From Streptomyces sp. NBC_01016 (GTDB lineage: Bacteria > Actinomycetota > Actinomycetes > Streptomycetales > Streptomycetaceae), in NCBI RefSeq assembly GCF_026341035.1, contig NZ_JAPEOQ010000001.1, forward strand, positions 3,472,001 to 3,536,000: a stretch of 64,000 bases of DNA, read 5' to 3'. The position numbers and the translations under genes are program-made. Of the stretch, positions 45,356-53,432 are shown one piece after another; positions within the stretch are counted from its first letter, which is position 1; the number at the start of each line of letters is the position of its first letter. The notes below the pieces were generated by a model. The model was not told the origin of the DNA. It did not search any database and worked only from the letters and a program-made list of their open reading frames with translations.

Positions 45356-46564
45356 TCACTGACGGTATCCGCTCAGGAAGCGACCGATCCGGCTGATCGC
45401 GGCATCGAGATCATCGGCGTACGGGAGGGTCAGGATGCGGAAGTGGTCCGGGCTCGGCCAGTTGAAGCCGGTGCCCTGGACGACCTGGATCTTCTCGCGG
45501 AGCAGCAGGTCGAGGACGAACTTCTCGTCGTCCACGATCTTGTGCACCTTGGGGTCGATGCGCGGGAAGGCATACAGCGCGCCCTTGGGCTTCACGCAGC
45601 TGACACCGGGGATCTCGTTCAGCTTCTCCCACGCCTTGTCGCGCTGCTCCAGCAACCGCCCGCCGGGTGCGGTGAGTTCATGGATCGACTGGCGGCCGCC
45701 GAGCGCGGCCTGGATGGCGTACTGGGCGGGTGCGTTCGGGCACAGGCGCATGGAGGCGAGCATGTTCAGGCCCTCCAGGTAGTTGCGCGCGTGCTGCTGC
45801 GGGCCCGTGACCACCATCCAGCCGGAGCGGAACCCGGCCACGCGGTACGTCTTCGAGAGGCCGGAGAAGGTGAGGACGACGAGGTCCGGGGCGAGGGTCG
45901 CGGCGGTGTGGTGCACCGCGTCGTCGTAGAGGATCTGGTCGTAGATCTCGTCGGCGAAGACCATGAGGCCGTGGCGGCGGGCCAGGTCGAGGATGCCCTC
46001 GATGATTTCCTTCGGATACACCGCGCCCGTCGGGTTGTTCGGGTTGATGATGACGACCGCCTTCGTGCGGTCGGTGATCTTCGACTCCATGTCGGCGAGG
46101 TCCGGGTACCAGTCCGACTGCTCGTCGCAGAGATAGTGGACGGCCTTGCCGCCGGAGAGCGTGGTGACGGCGGTCCAGAGCGGGAAGTCCGGGGCGGGGA
46201 TGAGGACTTCGTCGCCGTCCTCCAGGAGCGCCTGGATCGCCATCGAGACCAGTTCGGACACGCCGTTGCCGAGGAAGACGTCGTCCACTCCGACGTCGAG
46301 GCCGAGCGCCTGGTAGCGCTGGGCGACGGCGCGGCGCGCGGAGAGGATGCCGCGCGAGTCCGTGTAGCCGTGCGCCTGCGGGAGCATCCGGATCATGTCC
46401 TGGACGATCTCCTCCGGCGCCTCGAAGCCGAACAGCGCGGGGTTGCCGGTGTTCAGGCGCAGCACGCTGTGGCCCGCCTCTTCCAGCGCGTTGGCGTGCT
46501 CGATCACCGGGCCGCGGATCTCGTAACAGACCTCGCTCAGCTTGCTCGACTGCCGGAACTCCAT
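45356..46564 (-). CDS. PLP-dependent aminotransferase (AlaA/AspC-like)
   Basis: A 402-residue class I aminotransferase. Substrate and cofactor motifs: LNTGNPALFGFEAPEEI, VFLGNGVSELVSMAIQALL, INPNNPTGAVY, FADEIYDQILYD and the Schiff-base Lys in TFSGLSKTYRVAGFRSGW; PLP phosphate Arg is in that same loop. C-terminal Arg in FRILTLPY. Similar to the glutamate-pyruvate aminotransferase AlaA (YfbQ). ATG at 46564 has GGAGGG 7 bases upstream. Divergent from an HxlR regulator. Confidence 0.9.
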   Translation of the reverse strand: MEFRQSSKLSEVCYEIRGPVIEHANALEEAGHSVLRLNTGNPALFGFEAPEEIVQDMIRMLPQAHGYTDSRGILSARRAVAQRYQALGLDVGVDDVFLGNGVSELVSMAIQALLEDGDEVLIPAPDFPLWTAVTTLSGGKAVHYLCDEQSDWYPDLADMESKITDRTKAVVIINPNNPTGAVYPKEIIEGILDLARRHGLMVFADEIYDQILYDDAVHHTAATLAPDLVVLTFSGLSKTYRVAGFRSGWMVVTGPQQHARNYLEGLNMLASMRLCPNAPAQYAIQAALGGRQSIHELTAPGGRLLEQRDKAWEKLNEIPGVSCVKPKGALYAFPRIDPKVHKIVDDEKFVLDLLLREKIQVVQGTGFNWPSPDHFRILTLPYADDLDAAISRIGRFLSGYRQ

Positions 46565-46613
46565 GCGCTTGCCCTCCAGGCGGACCAGGTGCCACTGTGC
46601 TGAACCGTTGCTG

Positions 46614-46648
46614 CTTGGTTTTACCAAGTGGGTGCTTGGAAAGTCCAA
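46614..46648. promoter_or_regulatory. two inverted repeats in divergent promoter
   Basis: CTTGG-TTTTA-CCAAG (46614-46628) and TTGGA-AAG-TCCAA (46636-46648), centres 21 bp apart, between the aminotransferase and HxlR starts. Likely HxlR operators. Confidence 0.65.
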
Positions 46649-46670
46649 CAAGTTGCATAGACTGCGCGTC

Positions 46671-47306
46671 ATGCCACGCCGAAGTTACGACCAGTACTGC
46701 GCCGCAGCCCGCGCCCTCGACGCCGTCGGGGACCGCTGGACCCTCCTGATCGTGCGCGAACTCCTCGCCGGGGCGCGCCGCTACACGGACCTGCACGCCG
46801 ATCTGCCGGGTGTGAGTACGGACATGCTGGCCACGCGTCTGAAGGGCATGGAGCGGGACGGGATCGCCGTGCGCCGGCGGCTGCCCCCGCCCGCTTCTGT
46901 GTACGTGTACGAACTCACCCCGCGCGGACGCCAGTTGCTGCCCGTGTTGCAGGCGCTGGGGGAGTGGGGCGCGCCGGGTCTCGCCGAGCGGCGGCCCACG
47001 GACGCGGTGCGGGCGCACTGGCTGGCGCTTCCGTTGTCGCGGCAGTTGGAGGCGTTGGGGGAGTCGGGCGCGGTGGAGGTCCGGGTCGACGAGGGGGCGT
47101 TCCATGTCCGGCTGGGCGGGGAGCCCGTGTACGGGGAGGGGGCGTACCCGGACGGGGAGCCGGACGTGCGGCTGACCCTGGAGGCCGAGGTGTGCGACGA
47201 GGTCGCCCGAGGCGCGGTCGGTCTGGTCGAGGCGGTGCGCGGCGGGCGCGTCGCCGTGGTGGGCGAGGGCGCGCTGGCGAAGGCGCTGCGCGACGGGACT
47301 TCGTGA
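46671..47306 (+). CDS. HxlR-family winged-helix regulator
   Basis: A 211-residue regulator. N-terminal HxlR domain (about 5-100): CAAARALDAVGDRWTLLIVRELLAGARRY, then TDLHADLPGVSTDMLATRLKGMER, then VYELTPRGRQLLP. The C-terminal 110 residues (RVDEGAFHVRLGGEPVYGEG...RLTLEAEVCDEVARG) resemble an SCP2-like sterol-carrier domain. The start at 46671 has no clear ribosome site; the mRNA may be leaderless. Probable control of itself and the divergent aminotransferase. The stop codon lies within a 13-bp tandem repeat. Confidence 0.85.
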   Translation: MPRRSYDQYCAAARALDAVGDRWTLLIVRELLAGARRYTDLHADLPGVSTDMLATRLKGMERDGIAVRRRLPPPASVYVYELTPRGRQLLPVLQALGEWGAPGLAERRPTDAVRAHWLALPLSRQLEALGESGAVEVRVDEGAFHVRLGGEPVYGEGAYPDGEPDVRLTLEAEVCDEVARGAVGLVEAVRGGRVAVVGEGALAKALRDGTS

Positions 47307-47346
47307 CGGGGCTCCGTGACGAGGCTTCGTGACGAAACTTCGTGAC
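47295..47346. repeat. 13-bp tandem repeat at HxlR stop codon
   Basis: Four units with TCGTGAC (one CCGTGAC) at 47301, 47314, 47327 and 47340, consensus GRGGCTTCGTGAC. The remaining gap up to 47653 contains CCTCCCGGAGAGGCGG and TCTACCGGTCGGTAACC repeats but no gene I can support. Confidence 0.75.
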
Positions 47347-47653
47347 GTGCCCCTCCCGGAGAGGCGGCACCTCCCCGGCGCGGCGGCACCTCCTGAAACC
47401 TCTCCTCATAGGCGTCCCGCGAGGAACGGCGGCAATGTCCGGACCGTCCCGAGGCGCGGCGTGACAAGAGTCGCAACATCATCCGCGGTCACAGGACGCG
47501 CCACTTTGTGAAGACCCCATGAACTCGGGCTCTACCGGTCGGTAACCCCTCTCATTCAGGCCAATTACCGCTCCGATCAAGCCGTGACATGCGTGTTAGC
47601 GTCCCGGTCGACCGGGGGGCCGATGTGAAGAGTGAGAGGGACCCGTAGCGAAT

Positions 47654-48436
47654 ATGGGGCACATGCACCACATGGCAGGAGGCTGGATCACTCCGGTCCT
47701 GTCGTACGTGATGGCGGTCGTGGGATCCGCGCTCGGCCTGCGCTGCACCGCGCGCGCCCAGGACGCCGGACAGCGGTCCAAGCGGAACTGGCTGCTCACC
47801 GCGTCCGTCGCGATCGGCGCCGGAATCTGGACGATGCACTTCATCGCGATGCTCGGCTACGCCGTCGACGGCACCGCGATCCGTTACGACATCCCCCTCA
47901 CCCTGCTGAGCCTTCTCGTGGCGATCCTGGTGGTCGGCGCGGGCATGTTCGTCGCCGGGTACGGCAGGTCGCGCGCCCTCTCCGTCGTGCTCGGCGGTCT
48001 CGGCACCGGTCTTGGCGTCGCCGCGATGCACTACATCGGCATGTCGGCGGTGCGGCTCAACGGGTCCCTCTCCTACGACCCCGTGCTCGTGGCCGTCTCC
48101 GTGGTGATCGCCGTCGTCGCCGCGTCCGCCGCACTGTGGGCCGCGCTGTCCGTGCGCGGGCCCGTGGTCGCCGCCGTCGCCGCGCTCGTGATGGGCCTCG
48201 CGGTGAGCAGCATGCACTACACCGGAATGGCCGCCGTGAAGGTCAGTGTGCACGCGGGAACCGCGCCGCTGTCCGGCGCCACCGCGACCGCGTTCATCCT
48301 GCCGCTGGCCGTCGTGCTCGGCTCGTTCCTCTTCCTCACCTGCGCCTTCGTCGCGCTGTCGCCGACGGCGGACGAGCGCGCGCGGAGCGAGGCCGCGGCC
48401 CGTCCGCTGCACGAGGTCGAACTGCCCGCCACGTAG
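47654..48436 (+). CDS. MHYT-domain integral membrane sensor
   Basis: A 260-residue membrane protein with seven predicted spans. Three MHYT-type segments: WTMHFIAM, AAMHYIGM and SSMHYTGM, each with the H-x-x-x-M spacing proposed to bind copper and sense O2, CO or NO. An N-terminal MGHMHHMAGG adds further His/Met. Unlike most MHYT proteins it has no output domain. It lies 59 bp upstream of cvnA, so it may feed signals to the conservon (inference). Confidence 0.88.
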   Translation: MGHMHHMAGGWITPVLSYVMAVVGSALGLRCTARAQDAGQRSKRNWLLTASVAIGAGIWTMHFIAMLGYAVDGTAIRYDIPLTLLSLLVAILVVGAGMFVAGYGRSRALSVVLGGLGTGLGVAAMHYIGMSAVRLNGSLSYDPVLVAVSVVIAVVAASAALWAALSVRGPVVAAVAALVMGLAVSSMHYTGMAAVKVSVHAGTAPLSGATATAFILPLAVVLGSFLFLTCAFVALSPTADERARSEAAARPLHEVELPAT

Positions 48437-48495
48437 GCGCGCGTTCCCCACCCCCCCACCACACCACTCAGGTCCGGCCGAGGAGCTGTCCCCCC

Positions 48496-51051
48496 ATGCC
48501 CGCGCGCTTTCCGCTGCCCGAACGGCTGCGCTCCAAATCGATCAGAGCCAAGGTCGTCACCCTGCTCACGGTCCCCGTCGTCTCCGTGATGGCGCTGTGG
48601 GGCCACGCCGCGGTGACCACGGCGTCCCAGATATCCGACAAGGAACAGCTGAAAGAGGTGAACTCGGCTCTCGTCACGCCGATTTCACGGTTCACCGGCG
48701 CGGTGCAGGACGAGCGCGCGGCCGCCATGAAGTACCGTGTGGCGCACGACGCCACCACGCGGCAGGACTTCACCGAGGCAACGGACCGTACGGACAAGGC
48801 TGTTGACGCCCTCAACGCGGGTCTGCGCTCCATCAGCACCGACCTCGCCGACCTCGACGCGTCGCTGCCCGACCGCATCCAGAAGCTGAAGTTCAGCGCC
48901 GACTCGCTGTCCGGACCGCGTCAGAAGGCGCAGGCGCGGGGCGGTGCGGAGGGCATCGGCGGATACGACACCGCGGTCCAGCGGGCCATGTCCGTACGGT
49001 CCGGACTCGCCGCGGCCGACAGCGACACCGCCCGTACGCTGCTCCAACTCGCCCGCGCGCGCGATGCGTTGAGCCGCCAGGACGCGCTGCTCGGTGCCGC
49101 GCACGCGGCCGGCGGGGAGATGACGGCCGGCCAGTACCGCGATTTCGTGGGCGACGTGGCGGTGCAGCGCAGCCTCACGGAGGCCGCGCTGCCCGACCTG
49201 TCGGGCCGCGACGCCACCGCGTTCCGTGCCGCGCTCGGCACCGCGGGCGCCAAGGACCTGAGCCATGTGCAGGACATGGTCCTCGCCGCGGGCGCGCGGA
49301 ACGCCGTCGACGCGGTGCCCGCCGGGCGCTGGCAGTCGGATGCGCGGTCCACCCTGACCGCCCTGGACAAGGCCGGGTCGCGCGCGATCGACGAGGCCGC
49401 GGGCGCGGAGCCGTACTCCCTTTCCTCCCTGGGCAGTTCGGGCATCGCCGTGATCCTCGGTCTGCTCGGTGTGATCGTGTCGCTGCTGCTCTCCGTACGC
49501 ATCGGGCGCGGCCTCGTCGCCGACCTCACGGGGCTGCGCAACACGGCGCTCGACATGGCGGCGAACCGGCTGCCCGCCTCCATGCGGCGCATCCACAACG
49601 GCGAGGACGTCGACCTCGACAAGGAGGCGCCGCTCGACGAGACGCCGCACAGCGACGAGGTCGGGCAGGTCGGCGCGGCCCTCACCACCGTGCAGCGCGC
49701 GGCGCTGCGGGCGGTCGCGGACCGGGCGGCGGTCCTCACGGGTGTCTCCGGTGTGTACGTGTCGCTGGCCCGGCGCAGCCAGGTGCTGCTGCACCGCCAG
49801 CTCGACCTCCTCGACGCGATGGAGCGTCGTACGGAGGACCCCACGGACCTCGAAGACCTGTTCCGCATCGACCACTTGACGACGCGCATGCGGCGGCATG
49901 CCGAGTCGCTGCTGATCCTCTCCGGTTCGGCTCCTGGGCGTGCCTGGCGCAACCCGGTGCCGCTGATCGACGCGATCCGGGCGGGACTCGCGGAGACGCC
50001 CGACTTCGACCGGGTCCAGCTCCAGGACATCCCCGACCTTCTCCTCGCGGGCTCGGCCGTCGCCGACGTGGTCCATCTCGTCGCCGAACTCGCCGAGAAC
50101 GCCTCGGCGTTCTCGCCGCCGCACACTCCCGTGGTGGTGCGCGGTGAGCCGGTCGGCGCGGGTGCCTGCCTGGAGATCGAGGATCGTGGCCTCGGTATGA
50201 GTGACGAGGCGCTCGCCGACGCCAACGCGCGTATCAACGCCACCGACATCGACCTGCTCGACTCCCGCAAGCTCGGGCTCTTCGTGGTCAACCGGCTCTC
50301 GGAGCGGCAGCACCTGGACGTCACGCTGCGGCGCTCCATCTACGGCGGCATCACCGCGGTCGTCTTCATCCCGCAGAACCTTCTGGAGGCGTCGCATCCG
50401 GGGCTGCGCCCGGTCCCGACGCCACCGGCGGCCCCCCTCCCACAACGCACCGCGACCCCACCGGCCGACCGTCCTACGCCCCGGGGCTCCGCCCCGGACC
50501 CCGCGGGCTCTCGTCCTCAGAGCGGGCTGGATGTGCCCACCCGCCGTCGGCAAACGGAGGGGCTTGAAATGCGGAACCATGCCGGGCCTGAAGCGCCGCA
50601 GCAGCCCACCCGCCTTGGGCAATCTGCCGCCTTGGGCGGCAGGGTGGGCAAGGCGGCACCCCGGCGCGGCGCGCCCCTCACGGGAGGCGCCGACCCCGGC
50701 CCGGCGGAGCCCCCGGTGCAGCGCACCCACAGTCAGGACGCCGACCCCGGCCCGGCGGAGCCCCCGGTGCAGCGCACCTACAGCCAGGACGCCGACCCCG
50801 GCCCGGCCGAGACCCCGGTGCCGCACGCGCACACCCCGGACACCGGCCCGGACGGGCTTCCGCGGCGCGTCCGGCAGGCCAGCATCAGCCCCGAGCTGCG
50901 GGACAGCGCGCCCGCGCAGGGGGACGGGACCGCCCGTTCGCCGGAGGCCGCCCGCGCCACCATGACGTCGCTGAGCTCGGGCCGCAGACGCGCCCGCGCC
51001 GCACGCGAGGAAGGCGGCCCGGCCGCCCCGAACGACGGAGGTCCCCGATGA
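48496..51051 (+). CDS. cvnA: conservon sensor histidine kinase-like protein (CvnA), with nitrate/nitrite-sensor-like domain
   Basis: An 851-residue membrane kinase. Span 1 at about 20-40. Extracellular helical nitrate/nitrite-sensing-like domain at about 45-312 (TPISRFTGAVQDERAAAMKYR). Span 2 at about 314-337. A HAMP-like linker and DHp-like FRIDHLTTRMRRHAESLLIL follow. HATPase_c at about 520-640 has LVAELAENASAFSPP, DRGLGMS and RKLGLFVVNRLSERQ. The last 200 residues are low complexity: a translated REP-like element (about 663-718) and three 17-residue repeats (about 732-782). Stop overlaps cvnB (ATGA). Conservons act with CvnB-D as GPCR-like switches. Confidence 0.9.
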   Translation: MPARFPLPERLRSKSIRAKVVTLLTVPVVSVMALWGHAAVTTASQISDKEQLKEVNSALVTPISRFTGAVQDERAAAMKYRVAHDATTRQDFTEATDRTDKAVDALNAGLRSISTDLADLDASLPDRIQKLKFSADSLSGPRQKAQARGGAEGIGGYDTAVQRAMSVRSGLAAADSDTARTLLQLARARDALSRQDALLGAAHAAGGEMTAGQYRDFVGDVAVQRSLTEAALPDLSGRDATAFRAALGTAGAKDLSHVQDMVLAAGARNAVDAVPAGRWQSDARSTLTALDKAGSRAIDEAAGAEPYSLSSLGSSGIAVILGLLGVIVSLLLSVRIGRGLVADLTGLRNTALDMAANRLPASMRRIHNGEDVDLDKEAPLDETPHSDEVGQVGAALTTVQRAALRAVADRAAVLTGVSGVYVSLARRSQVLLHRQLDLLDAMERRTEDPTDLEDLFRIDHLTTRMRRHAESLLILSGSAPGRAWRNPVPLIDAIRAGLAETPDFDRVQLQDIPDLLLAGSAVADVVHLVAELAENASAFSPPHTPVVVRGEPVGAGACLEIEDRGLGMSDEALADANARINATDIDLLDSRKLGLFVVNRLSERQHLDVTLRRSIYGGITAVVFIPQNLLEASHPGLRPVPTPPAAPLPQRTATPPADRPTPRGSAPDPAGSRPQSGLDVPTRRRQTEGLEMRNHAGPEAPQQPTRLGQSAALGGRVGKAAPRRGAPLTGGADPGPAEPPVQRTHSQDADPGPAEPPVQRTYSQDADPGPAETPVPHAHTPDTGPDGLPRRVRQASISPELRDSAPAQGDGTARSPEAARATMTSLSSGRRRARAAREEGGPAAPNDGGPR
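50483..50650. repeat. REP-like element translated inside cvnA
   Basis: Starts GGGGCTCCGCCCCGGACCCC, the core of the 44636 copies, followed by a second repeat module bounded by TGCCCACCC (50534-50542) and GGGTGGGCA (50642-50650). The cvnA frame stays open through it. Confidence 0.78.
50689..50841. repeat. 51-bp (17-codon) tandem repeat in cvnA
   Basis: Three units beginning GCCGACCCCGGCCCGGC at 50689, 50740 and 50791. They encode ADPGPAEPPVQRTHSQD-type repeats. In-frame, so copy number can change without breaking the gene. Confidence 0.9.
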
Positions 51052-51494
51052 ACACGACGCCCCCGACGTACAACGTCACAGGCCTGGGGGACACCGGCGG
51101 CGCCATGGCCATCGACTGGCTCCTCGACGAGCTGGCCGCCCGCGTCTCCGAGGTCCGCTACGTGGTCATGCTCTCCGGCGACGGCCTCTGCGTCGGCGCC
51201 TCCACCGGCCTCGGCCGCGACGAGTCCGAACGCTTCTGCGCGATCGCCTCCGGCTTCCACTCCCTCGCCAAGGGCGCGGGCCGCCACTTCGACGCGGGCG
51301 GCGTCGTCCAGACGATGGTCGAACTCGAGGGCGGCTTCCTGTTCGTGGTCGCCGCGGGCGAGGGCTCCTGCCTCGCCGTGTTCACCGACGGACACGCCGA
51401 CATCGGCCTCGTCGCGTACGAGATGGCGCTGCTCGTGGACCGCGTGCGCGAACACCTCGGCGTACCGACCCGCTCGGACGGCGATGCCCCGTGA
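51048..51494 (+). CDS. cvnB: roadblock/LC7 conservon protein (CvnB)
   Basis: A 148-residue roadblock/LC7-fold protein: IDWLLDELAARVSEVRYVVMLSGDGLCVGAS, then FHSLAKGAGRHFDAGGVVQTMVELEGGFLFVVAAGEGSCLAV-like core. Works as a GTPase-regulatory partner of CvnD, as MglB does for MglA. ATG overlaps the cvnA stop and its end overlaps cvnC (GTGA). Confidence 0.93.
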   Translation: MNTTPPTYNVTGLGDTGGAMAIDWLLDELAARVSEVRYVVMLSGDGLCVGASTGLGRDESERFCAIASGFHSLAKGAGRHFDAGGVVQTMVELEGGFLFVVAAGEGSCLAVFTDGHADIGLVAYEMALLVDRVREHLGVPTRSDGDAP

Positions 51495-51943
51495 CGACGC
51501 CGCCCCCACCACCCGGCCGCCGCCCCGACCGCACGGACGACGCCTGGTCCGACCGCTACGACGAGGACGCGGGGCCCCTGGTCCGGCTCTACGCCATGAC
51601 CTCGGGCCGCGCCCGCACCGGCAACGGGGCGGAACGCATGGACCTCATGGCCATCGTCCGCCCCACCCACACCAGGCCGAACGGTCCGCTGCCGCCCGAA
51701 CAGCGCGAGCTGCTCGCCCTGTGCCTGCGCGGCCCGCGCCCCCTCGTCGACCTGGCCTCCGACTCCGGCCTCCCGCTGGGCGTCGTCCGCGTCCTGCTCG
51801 GCGACCTGACGGCGAAGTCCCTCGTCACCGTCGCGCCGCCACAGGCCCCGGCGACCGACTCCGCCACGGGTGAACCCGCCGGCTACGCCCGCCCAGACGC
51901 CCACCTCCTCCGAGAAGTGATCAATGGCCTTCGCGCACTCTGA
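51491..51943 (+). CDS. cvnC: DUF742 conservon protein (CvnC)
   Basis: A 150-residue DUF742 protein: GPLVRLYAMTSGRARTG, MDLMAIVRPTHTR, LLALCLRGPRPLVDLASDSGLPLGVVRVLL with a winged-helix-like segment, ending DAHLLREVINGLRAL. Third conservon component; role unclear, possibly a DNA- or partner-binding adaptor. Overlaps cvnB (4 bp) and cvnD (20 bp). Confidence 0.92.
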   Translation: MTTPPPPPGRRPDRTDDAWSDRYDEDAGPLVRLYAMTSGRARTGNGAERMDLMAIVRPTHTRPNGPLPPEQRELLALCLRGPRPLVDLASDSGLPLGVVRVLLGDLTAKSLVTVAPPQAPATDSATGEPAGYARPDAHLLREVINGLRAL

Positions 51944-52511
51944 CCCGATGACCACACCCGCCCGCACCGACTTCACGGCCCTGAAGGTGCTGATCGCGGG
52001 TGGCTTCGGCGTCGGCAAGACCACGATGGTGGAGTCGGTCAGCGAGATCCGCCCGCTGCGCACCGAGGAGGAGCTCACGGTCGCCTCGCGCGGCGTGGAC
52101 CACCTCGACGGCGTCACCACCAAGTCGACGACGACCGTGGCCATGGACTTCGGCCGCATCACCCTGCGCGAGGACCTCGCGCTGTATCTGTTCGGCACGC
52201 CCGGCCAGGACCGGTTCTGGTTCCTGTGGGACGAGTTGGCGACGGGCTGCCTCGGCGCGGTCGTCCTCGCGGACACCCGCCGGCTCGCCGACTGCTTCCC
52301 GGCGGTCGACTACTTCGAGAGCCGCGGCATCCCGTTCATCGTCGCGGTGAACTGCTTCGACGGCGTACGTTCCCACTCCTCGGAAGCGGTCTCCCGCGCG
52401 CTCGACCTCGGCCCGGAGACCCCGGTGATGCTGTGCGACGCCCGGGACAGGGAGTCCGGCAAGGAGACGCTGATCTCGCTCCTCGAGCAGGTGCTGCGCC
52501 GGGACGCGTGA
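51924..52511 (+). CDS. cvnD: conservon Ras-like GTPase (CvnD)
   Basis: A 195-residue small GTPase of the MglA-like conservon group. P-loop GGFGVGKTTMVE, G3-like LFGTPGQDRFWFLWDEL, NxxD-type G4 VNCFDG and G5-like MLCDARD. ATG at 51924 has GAGAAG upstream; the internal ATG at 51948 lacks a site. Last gene of the conservon; no cytochrome P450 follows as it does in some conservons. Confidence 0.92.
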   Translation: MAFAHSDPMTTPARTDFTALKVLIAGGFGVGKTTMVESVSEIRPLRTEEELTVASRGVDHLDGVTTKSTTTVAMDFGRITLREDLALYLFGTPGQDRFWFLWDELATGCLGAVVLADTRRLADCFPAVDYFESRGIPFIVAVNCFDGVRSHSSEAVSRALDLGPETPVMLCDARDRESGKETLISLLEQVLRRDA

Positions 52512-52520
52512 CCGCCCGTA

Positions 52521-52546
52521 TGAGCCTGACCTGGTGCCCAGGCTCA
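52521..52546 (+). terminator. hairpin terminator of conservon
   Basis: TGAGCCTG / CAGGCTCA, 10-base loop, 9 bp after cvnD stop. Its last base is the first base of the left 34-bp direct repeat. Confidence 0.65.
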
Positions 52547-52579
52547 GAGAAATCACCGCGACCCGTTGTGTGAACCCGC
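52546..52579 (+). repeat. left copy of 34-bp direct repeat (fragment of HipA-like gene start)
   Basis: AGAGAAATCACCGCGACCCG at its start, and 33 of 34 bases match 57978-58011, which are codons 3 to 14 of the HipA-like kinase. No reading frame continues here. Together the copies bracket about 5.4 kb. Confidence 0.85.
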
Positions 52580-52608
52580 GGCCGTCCGGGCCGGCGGGCG
52601 GGGCGAGG

Positions 52609-53214
52609 TCACGCAGGGACGTGGAGCGGGGGGTGTTCGAGGACGCGGGGCTTGTAGTCGACCAGCTGGATGCGGCCGTCGAAGGTGCGGTGGTCGAGCA
52701 TGTCGAGGGCGACGTCCGGATAGCCGTCGTAGATGCGTTCTTCACCCGTGGCCCCGGTGATCACCGGGAACATCACGACCCGGAAGCGGTCGACGAGTCC
52801 GGCTCGTAGCAGGGAACGGCACAGGCTGAGGCTGCCGATCGTGCTGAGGAGCCCCGTGCCACTCGACTTCATGGCGCGGACCGCCTCGACGGCATCGTCA
52901 CGCACGAGCGTGGAGTTGGCCCACTTCAGTGGATCCTTGAGTGAGGAGGAGAACACCACCTTGGACGCTTGCGTGAGCTCGTCGACGGACTCCTCTTCCT
53001 CGGGCCTGAACTCGTCCTGGCCACTCGGGACCTCGCCTGCGGCGAAGCCCGACATCAGGCGGTAGGTGTTCGCTCCCATCAGGTAGGTGACCTCGGGCTG
53101 CTTACCCAGCCAAGCGAGGTACTCCGGGCCCTCGAGGCCCCAGAACCCGGGCCACCCCTCTCCCGATGCATAGCCGTCGAGGGAGGTGATGAAGTCGACG
53201 AGAAGCTCTGACAT
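52609..53214 (-). CDS. RibD C-terminal/dihydrofolate-reductase-family protein
   Basis: A 201-residue reductase-fold protein: LLVDFITSLDGYASGEGWPG (start strand and substrate loop), TYLMGANTYRLMSGF, KVVFSSSLKDPLKWANSTLV, LLSTIGSLSLCRSLLRAGLVDRFRVVMFPVITG (NADPH-binding G-S-x-x-L). It probably reduces a small substrate using NADPH, but which one is unknown. An inverted repeat (53238-53271) lies just upstream. First gene inside the putative insertion. Confidence 0.85.
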   Translation of the reverse strand: MSELLVDFITSLDGYASGEGWPGFWGLEGPEYLAWLGKQPEVTYLMGANTYRLMSGFAAGEVPSGQDEFRPEEEESVDELTQASKVVFSSSLKDPLKWANSTLVRDDAVEAVRAMKSSGTGLLSTIGSLSLCRSLLRAGLVDRFRVVMFPVITGATGEERIYDGYPDVALDMLDHRTFDGRIQLVDYKPRVLEHPPLHVPA

Positions 53215-53237
53215 GACGGTTCCCTTCCTGAGGTGTC

Positions 53238-53271
53238 ATGAGTTTGGACCGGCCGCGAGCCACAAACTCAT
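53238..53271. promoter_or_regulatory. inverted repeat upstream of the RibD-like gene
   Basis: ATGAGTTTG (53238-53246) and CAAACTCAT (53263-53271), 16-base spacer, 23 bp before the ATG at 53214. Operator candidate. Confidence 0.5.
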
Positions 53272-53432
53272 CGTGTTGGCGGTTGATCGTGAGGCACGCC
53301 TTGAAGCCGGCGAAGAAGTCGCCCCCTGGGCCGCTCCCGCAGTCGGTCGGCTCGCGGGCGGGACGGGCGGGCGACGGCCGCTCCGAGAACGGGGGGCGGG
53401 GCACGGAGACCTGCCACCGTCAGGTCGTCCGG

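Noticed and set aside
47632..51051. 1139-codon open frame
   Set aside because: Only the part from 48496 has kinase features. The upstream part is a shadow of the MHYT gene in another frame.
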